From NCBI GenBank assembly GCA_934394665.1, contig CAKRRS010000001.1, positions 59,632 through 123,631 on the forward strand: a DNA stretch of 64,000 nt, given 5' to 3'. Shown here piece by piece: positions 15,987 through 24,400 of this stretch (positions within the stretch are counted from its first letter, which is position 1; every line of letters begins with the position of its first letter). The position numbers and the translations under genes are program-made. The notes beneath the pieces are model-generated. The model was not told the origin of the DNA. It saw nothing but the letters and a program-made list of their open reading frames with translations, and ran no database searches. This DNA comes from an uncultured Acetatifactor sp. (GTDB lineage: Bacteria; Bacillota; Clostridia; Lachnospirales; Lachnospiraceae).

Positions 15987-18437
15987 ATGAAGATACGTGG
16001 CAGAGACTTCAAATTACATAAACAGACAGACGATAAGGGCTCGGCAATGGTCGTAGTGATCATAGCTATGGCCTTTATTGGCATTTTAGCCAGTGTTTTG
16101 ATGTATATGTCCTTATTGAACTATCAGATGAAGGCAAATAACCTGCAGGCGAAGGACAACTTCTATTCGGCAGAGACAGTGCTGGATGAGATCCGTGTCC
16201 ATATGGAAGAGCAGGTGTCCGCATCCCTGGGAGATGCCTACACGCAGATTCTTGTGAACTATGATGACACTTCCATATCCGAGAAGGAGAGTAAGCTCCG
16301 CTATGCGTTCTTAAGCAGTATGCAGAAGGCATATCAGTGCAGCGATACCGCCAGCTTAAATTACTATAATCTGGAGAAACTGTTCAACAGTCTGTCACCG
16401 GAGGTAAAGAAAAATACAGAATTACAGACCAGTGACGGAGTCAATTCCTATACAATCAAGATGGTGGGCGGTGTCGTGCAGACGACGGGCACAAACGGCT
16501 CCGGAGTTGCGGTGGGTGATCTGCCTAAGGGCCAGCTTACCCTGTTCACGGACGGATTGTCTTTTCAGAAATTAAAGGTGATTTATACCGATGCTAATGG
16601 TTATGTCTCTGTGATCCAGACGGATATCCGCGTGAAAATGCCGGATATGAGCTTTGCACAGGCTGTAAGCCTGCCTTCACTGACCAGCATGTCACTGGTG
16701 GCGCAGAAGAATATTCAGGTCGTAGCGGAGAGCGGCAAATTTAGCGATGCGAAGATCGCCGGAAGCTTCTATGCGGACAAGGTACTGGTGGGGAATGAGG
16801 ACGATACAAACAGTAAATACGTGACCCTGACCCTGGAAGAGCCGACAGAGCCGACAGGCAAGGAAAATGATGATAAGCGTATGGTAGCGGCTACGGAACT
16901 GTATCTGGGCAAGGGCGCAACACTGGAATCCGACAGCTATGGAGAACTGTGGGCAGGTAAGATCACCATGCACGGAGCAGCGACGTCTACCGGCAGCGCG
17001 AATATGAATTTCAAAGGAAATGATGTCTATGTAGCGGGAGATCTGCGCATAGACGGCGCAAATAATAATTTTACCGCAGGAAGTCTGGTGGATGGGAATT
17101 ACTCCGGACAGTATATAGGCTTCGGCACCGGGAAGAACGGTGACAGCAGTGCCATTGTAGTCAACGGTACCGGAACGGATATTGATTTGAGCAGTCTGAT
17201 CAATCTGACTCTGGCAGGGAATACCTATATTGCCACGAAAACTGCTAAGGATAATCTCACCGGGGCGGATGGAAATCTCAATGGCAGCTCCTCCGACCGC
17301 AAGGATATCCTGATGGGGCAGTCCATTGCAGTCAAAAGTGACCAGCTGGCATATCTGGTACCGGGAGATCTGATAAAACAGGGTTCCAATCCCGTGACCA
17401 GGGAGCAGGCAGATACTATGGGGAATACGGCAGTTGATTTTAATGCTGCCAGCAGTATGCTGGGCGGTAACAGCCTTGCTTCCTATGGTATTACGAAGTT
17501 TATTACGAACGGAAGCAGCGATAGTCAGGGTGTCCGTACTTTTTATAAGAGATTAAACAGCAAGATTACCATTGTGTATTATTACGTGTCCTTTGACAGC
17601 TCCACCCAGGCGGGCAGAGAAGCTGCCAACCGCTATCTTCAGGATTATTATAAGGTAAATAAGAGTACCATGGATGCCTATGCCAGCATCTACACCGATG
17701 GCATCAAGATCCGGAATCAGAGTGCCGGTGCCTATATCATGCACCTCGCAGGTAATGTGGTGATGTTCGACAAGGATCAGACTACAGGCAACTACAACGG
17801 CAGTCTGCTGAATGCCACATTAGGCAGTGATCAGAGCAACATCGGCTACAAGCAGCAGCTGGCAGCGGATGATTCCAAATTCAAGGCACTCTGCAAGAAG
17901 CTGATCGATGGCTATGAGCAGCTGTCCCCTTCCGAAAAAGCGGATGCTGCCAATGTATATAGTAATCTGGTCAATAAAGACGAGATCACAAGCTTTACCG
18001 GTGTGGTTCGTGGTGCGGGACTGGCCGTTGATACAGAGAAGTATTTTGAAAGTAGTGCTTATCCGGATTGCAAGGCAGTCATCGTATCTGGTGATTATAC
18101 CTATCCCGAAGCGGGCCATGATTTTAAGAGTGGGATTATTATTGCTACGGGAGATGTGAAGATACAGGATCGTAAGGAATTCAACGGTGTGATCCTGGCA
18201 GGCGGTGATATCCTGTTAGGACAGAATGTGAAAGTGACACCGGACAAGGAAGCAGTACTTCGCGCACTGACATATTCCAAGGAGATTACGGGCTCCGGCG
18301 GTGGTCAGAAGGAATATCATGTGGTGGATTTCTTGATCGGCGGTGATGGTTACCTGCAGAATAACAATAAGACCTACCTGAACAGCGACATTAATTTAGG
18401 AGACCTGATCGTATATGAGAACTGGCAGAAACAATAA
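15987..18437 (+). CDS. Minor prepilin-like protein, PilX/GspK-like, with large beta-rich domain
   Basis: An 18-residue leader ending DDKG is followed by SAMVVVIIAMAFIGILASVLMYM. Mature position 5 is Val, not Glu; missing Glu5 is the hallmark of GspK, the pseudopilin at the tip. The helix continues into YSAETVLDEIRVHMEEQV. From about residue 240 the protein is rich in Gly/Asn/Ser repeats such as YADKVLVG, ELWAGKITM, DVYVAGDLRIDG and SGIIIATGDVKIQ, which look like turns of a beta-helix. At 816 residues it is several times longer than PilX or GspK. The next gene overlaps its end by 23 bp. Confidence 0.8.
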   Translation: MKIRGRDFKLHKQTDDKGSAMVVVIIAMAFIGILASVLMYMSLLNYQMKANNLQAKDNFYSAETVLDEIRVHMEEQVSASLGDAYTQILVNYDDTSISEKESKLRYAFLSSMQKAYQCSDTASLNYYNLEKLFNSLSPEVKKNTELQTSDGVNSYTIKMVGGVVQTTGTNGSGVAVGDLPKGQLTLFTDGLSFQKLKVIYTDANGYVSVIQTDIRVKMPDMSFAQAVSLPSLTSMSLVAQKNIQVVAESGKFSDAKIAGSFYADKVLVGNEDDTNSKYVTLTLEEPTEPTGKENDDKRMVAATELYLGKGATLESDSYGELWAGKITMHGAATSTGSANMNFKGNDVYVAGDLRIDGANNNFTAGSLVDGNYSGQYIGFGTGKNGDSSAIVVNGTGTDIDLSSLINLTLAGNTYIATKTAKDNLTGADGNLNGSSSDRKDILMGQSIAVKSDQLAYLVPGDLIKQGSNPVTREQADTMGNTAVDFNAASSMLGGNSLASYGITKFITNGSSDSQGVRTFYKRLNSKITIVYYYVSFDSSTQAGREAANRYLQDYYKVNKSTMDAYASIYTDGIKIRNQSAGAYIMHLAGNVVMFDKDQTTGNYNGSLLNATLGSDQSNIGYKQQLAADDSKFKALCKKLIDGYEQLSPSEKADAANVYSNLVNKDEITSFTGVVRGAGLAVDTEKYFESSAYPDCKAVIVSGDYTYPEAGHDFKSGIIIATGDVKIQDRKEFNGVILAGGDILLGQNVKVTPDKEAVLRALTYSKEITGSGGGQKEYHVVDFLIGGDGYLQNNNKTYLNSDINLGDLIVYENWQKQ

Positions 18438-18975
18438 AAACGGTGGCTTCTCTCTGGTGGAACTCATCATCGTCATCGCCATCATGGCGATCGTGGTGGG
18501 CGTCATGGGATTATCTGTGGGAACACTCACCGGAAGAAAAATTGCAAAATGTGCGGATGAGATCGTTTCGACACTTGAGAGGGCGAGAGTGCTGACCCTG
18601 GGAAAAGAACAGAATCAGGTGGAGTTTGTGCTGACAGATGTGAGTGGTGAATATCATGCGCAGATCTATCAGGGAGGTACGAAGGTATCTGACAGAATCG
18701 TTGGAAAGGATCCGATTACGATTCAGGTTTATTTTGCAAATGACAACACAGCGTATAGCCTGTCTGATTTAAAAGGTACCTTGCCTTATGCAACTGCCAC
18801 GGGCGGCTTGCATTTGGTGTTTAATAGAGCATCGGGGGCATTTGAAGAAAAAACTTGTGCCGCCAATGATGTGGTAAAAGATTATTGCGATAAAATTGTG
18901 ATCAGCGACAAAAACGGAACAAGAAAGATAACTGTTACAACAGTCGGCAGAACCGGCAAAATCCTGAAGAAATAA
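18415..18975 (+). CDS. Minor prepilin, GspH/FimU-like
   Basis: Leader of 11 residues ending NGG, then FSLVELIIVIAIMAIVVGVMGLS with Glu at mature position 5. The following GRKIAKCADEIVSTLERARVLTLGKEQ is typical of GspH/FimU pseudopilins, followed by a small beta-rich head. Length 186 residues is normal. It starts inside the previous gene (23-bp overlap), with SD GGAG in that gene, so translation is probably coupled. It would be the core-proximal adaptor of the minor pilin complex. Confidence 0.86.
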   Translation: MRTGRNNKNGGFSLVELIIVIAIMAIVVGVMGLSVGTLTGRKIAKCADEIVSTLERARVLTLGKEQNQVEFVLTDVSGEYHAQIYQGGTKVSDRIVGKDPITIQVYFANDNTAYSLSDLKGTLPYATATGGLHLVFNRASGAFEEKTCAANDVVKDYCDKIVISDKNGTRKITVTTVGRTGKILKK

Positions 18976-18986
18976 GGAGGTTGACT

Positions 18987-21443
18987 ATGCGTATCGGAAA
19001 AAAAGGATTCACTCTCGTAGAAGTGATAGTGTCCCTGGCAATCATGACCATTGTGGCAGGATCTGTGGGCGCCTTTATCATCGCAGGCAACAATTCCTAC
19101 CTGAGAGGAAATAAGGAGCTGACCCTGCAGGAAGAAGCACAGCTTGCAGCAAATCAGATGATCGATCTGATCATTGATGTGGAGCAGGATATTAAGTTCA
19201 CACCGGATCATGCCGACACAGCAGTGGATCTGGACGGCAACACCGCCAAGGATGTAGCCGGCAATGAGATCACCACAGCCCATGTCAGCGAACTGCGCCT
19301 GGTCAATAATGAGAATACCTATATGATCCGCTGGCAGGGAACCGCGTCAGGGGACTATGCAACTGCGAATCAGGTATACCTCTATGAAGTGAAAAATACA
19401 ACGGATGCGGACGGCAACCTCGTCGTAGGAGATCCCACCACCGCAACCCCGGCACTTATGGCAGAACATGTCACACGCTTCAGCGTAGACTTAAGCCAGG
19501 TGGAGGACAAGCGGAAAGTTATCCTGAATATGACCTTTACTTACCAGGACAGAAGCTATGATATCGCAGAGACAATTAAGCTTAGAAATGATCTGGAGAA
19601 GACCGGAACTGCGTACGCATGGATCAGCGCTCTGACGATTGCTCCTCCTAGGCCAACCTTACCCCAGGGCAAGATACAGCAGTTTACCTATAATCTGAGC
19701 GGTGACGCAGAGGCAGTTGCCGAGGGTGTTACCTGGAGTGTGTCTTATGCTTCCGGGGCTAATTGTAAGAGTACGATCAATCAGGATGGTATTTTAAAAG
19801 TAGATGATGAGGAAACTATCGGTACGGATGTGCTGGTGGTAAAATGTACTGCAAAAGCAGATACGAGTATGGTGGCATATGCATATGTAACAGTGGAAGA
19901 GAGATTGATAGACTCCATTTCCATAACTCCTAAAGATGTGGAGGTAGTCCGCGGCAAGTCACAGGCTTTTGAGTGTACTCTGACTGGTAAAGAATCTGCT
20001 GTGGCACAGGGGGTAAAATGGAAAGTGACTTATGCGGATGGCAGCACTACTACATTTTCTACAATGCCGAATGTTAGTGACCTGATTAATACATTGAATA
20101 TCAGTAAGTCGGAAAGCATCGGTGTAAAGGTATTGAAAGTTACCTGTATGGCAAATGCGGACACAACTAAGTCGGATTCTGCGTATGTTACAGTGACGGC
20201 GGTATCAGGACAATTCCAGGCGGAACTGATCCGAAACGTAATGAAGCCTTATTCCTACACGGAGAACGGAATTAAAAAAATGGGATGGAGTGTAGATCTG
20301 GAGTGCCTGACTGCATGGGCGGATTATGATGTATATCCTCAGATTGTGAACTGGGAAGTATTGGAGGATGGAGTTCCAAATCCGAAGGGCTATAGCTTTG
20401 AAGATACGACTCCTGCTTCCAGATATAAACAGCTGTTAAAGTGTAGCAACAATATTAATAAGACGATCACAGTACGTGCAACTGTAAAATTATCAGCTAC
20501 CATTACAGTGCATCCTGAAGTAACAGTGGACATTCCAAATCTGCTGACCATTGACAGTTCAGACGAGCCATACATCGACGGTAATCAGTTTGTCCTGTCA
20601 CGTAACAGTATGGTGACTTGTACGTTGAAAAATTATTCCGGAGATATGAGTAAAGTTACCTGGAAGATTACCAATGATATTGAGGAAGGTCTGGCACAGA
20701 GTAATCCTGTGAAGGATAATTTCGGTGGCGAAGTTGGACTGAGTAGGAGAGTAGGGTTTAGTAGAAACATTACAAGTGATGGACTGGGCGATTATGAAAA
20801 CGGCCTAGTCATTGATAAAGCAGTGACCGGATTCGCAGATTCAGAAGTAGATTATGCAGCCACACGAAGCGTATTTCCCACGGCTAAAGGTGAAACAGTC
20901 GGAGTGTATGCAAAGTGGTATATTAACTGGAAAGAGGAACATGTTCTCACACTTGCAGCTTTTGACGACAACGATAATGAAATTGCATCCACATATCTGT
21001 TGATTCCCAGATGTACTTTTTATTTCTCGGAAGGTAATCGTTATTATAATCTGAATAAGAACGATTATAAGCACGATGGATGGCAGAATGGTGTATACAA
21101 TGAGAAGGTGTATGTTGATCTATATGGATTTGAAACAGGTCAGGGAGCATTTAAGACTGGTGATAAAGGACTGAAGGTTATAGGCAGCCTTGTAGCTGGA
21201 GGAACGGAGACACTAAAATCCGGAACATATATTGATCCGAATATTCACTGCGATACCAGAGTAAATGATAAAAATGAAACGGTATTTACTTATATGATTC
21301 ATCTCTATATTGATAGAGAGGAAAAGAATGATACTTTATTTGTGACCTTTAGCGATAGTCGTGTCAAGGGAGACAGCGGTGAGGAAGGTGGACATGTATC
21401 GTATCAGAAACCGGAAAGAGCATTAACAATCTTTTGGAGATAA
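18987..21443 (+). CDS. Minor prepilin, PilW/GspJ-like, fused to Ig-like domains
   Basis: Short leader of 7 residues (ends KKG), then FTLVEVIVSLAIMTIVAGSVGAFI with Glu at mature position 5, and a GspJ/PilW-like domain to about residue 210. After it come at least two related bacterial Ig-like modules (about 215-300 and 303-395): both have a SLTIxP/SISITP-type entry, G-K-x-Q-x-F and GVTW/GVKW strands, and end in AYVTV. The remaining 400 residues are beta-rich and unassigned. ATG 18987 is used because AAGGAGG lies 6 nt upstream; the in-frame TTG at 18981 abuts that site. Confidence 0.83.
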   Translation: MRIGKKGFTLVEVIVSLAIMTIVAGSVGAFIIAGNNSYLRGNKELTLQEEAQLAANQMIDLIIDVEQDIKFTPDHADTAVDLDGNTAKDVAGNEITTAHVSELRLVNNENTYMIRWQGTASGDYATANQVYLYEVKNTTDADGNLVVGDPTTATPALMAEHVTRFSVDLSQVEDKRKVILNMTFTYQDRSYDIAETIKLRNDLEKTGTAYAWISALTIAPPRPTLPQGKIQQFTYNLSGDAEAVAEGVTWSVSYASGANCKSTINQDGILKVDDEETIGTDVLVVKCTAKADTSMVAYAYVTVEERLIDSISITPKDVEVVRGKSQAFECTLTGKESAVAQGVKWKVTYADGSTTTFSTMPNVSDLINTLNISKSESIGVKVLKVTCMANADTTKSDSAYVTVTAVSGQFQAELIRNVMKPYSYTENGIKKMGWSVDLECLTAWADYDVYPQIVNWEVLEDGVPNPKGYSFEDTTPASRYKQLLKCSNNINKTITVRATVKLSATITVHPEVTVDIPNLLTIDSSDEPYIDGNQFVLSRNSMVTCTLKNYSGDMSKVTWKITNDIEEGLAQSNPVKDNFGGEVGLSRRVGFSRNITSDGLGDYENGLVIDKAVTGFADSEVDYAATRSVFPTAKGETVGVYAKWYINWKEEHVLTLAAFDDNDNEIASTYLLIPRCTFYFSEGNRYYNLNKNDYKHDGWQNGVYNEKVYVDLYGFETGQGAFKTGDKGLKVIGSLVAGGTETLKSGTYIDPNIHCDTRVNDKNETVFTYMIHLYIDREEKNDTLFVTFSDSRVKGDSGEEGGHVSYQKPERALTIFWR

Positions 21444-21444
21444 C

Positions 21445-24400
21445 ATGAAGAAGAACTTGAAGCACAACACAAAAAAGTACATAGCCGGAATCCTCACCAT
21501 AGCTTTGGCAGCCGGAGTCTGCCAAAGCTATGGCTTTATGGACGTAAGTGCACAGGAGATGACACTGCCCGGCATCGAGAAGTTGGTACAGGATACAGTA
21601 TCATCTTCGGACGGAATCTTTCACATTTTAGAGATCGTACCTTCTAAATCGGACGCTTCCATCGGATATCTGATCGGTGGCGAGGAACCTGTATCTGAAG
21701 GACGTAAGCTTTCGGAGCTTCCGGCAGCATCGGAGAGAAGATCCGCCATGGCTGCGATCAACAGTAGCAGCCTGGGGGATCTCGCAGGAAGCAACGGTCC
21801 TGTCAGCTTTTCCCCTTATAATGAGGGCGGAAGCCGGACCGAAGAGATCCGTGGCTCTTTTGTGAAAAATACGGAGAATAACGGTCAGTATACCTATGTG
21901 CAGAAGGATCCGGTGTATACGCTGTATACGGGGAGCGATACCAGGCAGCGTTTTGACAGATATGGTGCAATCGAAGCTTCCGGGACTTCCAACGAGAATA
22001 AAAAAAGCGTGTCCCCTGTATTTTCCAAAGTGTCCGATATTAGCGGACAGAACCTGGAAATGACCATCGGTGATGCGGCGGATGCACTGACAGCTCTGGC
22101 ACCTGCGAAATATGCACTGACTCCGTACGATGAGAATTCCAATGGTAGTATGAATAATATTAATTCCACTGATTTTAAGGCAGATAATTATGTCAATAGG
22201 GAAGTGTATACCAAGACTGCGGATGGTGTATACACTTACCTTGGTAAGGTGGTATATGGCAGCAAGCTGCCTAAGGGATATGCTATCCAGAGCACTGTCA
22301 TAACTTCCGAAAATTCTTCCGAAGCGTCAGAAAATCTGGAAGAGGTGACGACAGCGGAGAGTTCGGGACTGGTAACAGCAGCATCTGCATCCGGGAATGA
22401 CGCAGCAGCGGAGTCCGGTAATGAGATGCAGACCTTCAGCGTACAAAGCACATCCGGAAATGATATTGTGACTTCCGAACAAAGGATAATGACAGCTTCT
22501 GTTCCATCATCTGAACAGAATCTCTATATTTTGAATATGGCTAACACCACACCTATTCCATGGGCAACCTGGATAGCAAATCCGGATGGAACGGGAGGAA
22601 GTTATACACTGAATAATACTCCTGCGGATGGCTATTTTGTGCATTTTGAGGAAAATAGCTCTGGTGATTATTATGTGTCTAAAGTGTTATTATCCAGCGG
22701 TAATGGGGACTACAAACTGAGTGATTCCTATCAGAAGAATGATACCGGTAAATATGTGATGGTTAGCAGCGGTACTATGCAGGTTTATACTCCGAGAGAA
22801 TCAGGCTACGACGCATCAAACAGCTATGACTTTATCGGTGATAATGCGAAGGATGCCTTGGATACTGTAGCATATGATGGTGGTTTCTACAATAAAGAAT
22901 GGTTCAAGAAGCAGGTTCTGAATCTGTCCGGCACCAGCCGGTATGAGAGCAGCAGCCCTTCCGGTACTGGCGGAGATATTGATAAACTGAAGATTGAAGT
23001 GACAACTTTGACAGTGGAGGAACTGGCGAAACTGGTGAATCCGGAGGAACAGGCTTATTATGGCGTGGATCTCGACAACGTGGATCTGATCTATCTGTCC
23101 GGGAAGGGCACCTATACGAAGATAGATTCTGCAGTAAGCAAAGATGCAAGGGCTGCAGCAGCTAGATACATTGCGAAAAAAGCTTTTGGCATTATTGATA
23201 ATGCTGGAACGCGATCGGATGCTTCCAGAGTTCCTGTCATCATAGACTATAGTTTTTATACCGATAACCATGATGTGGGTAATAAAGAAATGACCAACCT
23301 GGCACTGACTTTGATGAGAGTATCCGACACCGGCACAAAGCTTGCGCAAAACATAACGAAGGACAGTAACAGCTTTTGGGCAAAGACTCTGACTGATACC
23401 ACTTATATCACAGCGGTAAATACTATTATCCAGTCGGCTGCAGGTGCGGCAGGCGTACAGAATGCCACATCCCTGTCCCTTGGAAACAGTGTGAAAGAAT
23501 TTCTGACGGAGAATGTATTTTTATACGACAACAGCACTACCGATTATGTGGCAAGCGACTACCTCACAGATATTCAGAATGATACAGGCAGAGCATGGAT
23601 CTACCGTGCAGTGCTGGATGAGATTCAGTATGAGAACTTCCTGGCAGAGAAAAACGGAACAACCACGAAATTAACTGAGAGCATTACCAAAGCTTCCATC
23701 ACCAGGTATATTCTGAACTGGTATATGCACAGAGTGACGGTGAAGTCTTCTGTGCGGGTACTGGATCTGGAGCCCTGCTATGATTTCAGCACGTCTTCTG
23801 CGACAACACTTACGGCGGATCGCGTGAAAGAACTGATGGGCAGGAAGGATACGTATACCGGAACCGTGGATATTACGCAGATGCCTTCCGCTGAGTTCAT
23901 CGGTAAGATCGAAGACCTGAATGAAAAATACGACATGATCTATCTGGGAGCACAGGTAGGTGCCATGAATACGGATTCTTCGGGGAATACGGTATATAAT
24001 GACAGCCACATGAACAGACTGATCTATTCCCATGTGGGAGATTATTACGATTATTCCGGAGAAACCTACAATGCGCAGCACAGATTGCACGATGATACTC
24101 TGAATCATAATGTGACAGGGGACAGTAGTGATCTTAATAATAACACCAACGTATATCGAGGTCCGGGCAATGATATGAACTCTACCAGATATAAGGAGTT
24201 CAAACAGTTTGTTCAGGCGGGATATCCGGTAGTGATTGCCGATAAATTCCTGAATATTGCAAGTGACGGACAGGCTGCGGCGTCTATGGTGACACTGGAT
24301 AAAAATTCTTATTTCTACAAAATCGTAGATTTTATGCTATCTTCCAAGGATGCCAACGGAGAATATCTTTACTGGCAGAAGAATGTATACGCAGAGAGCC

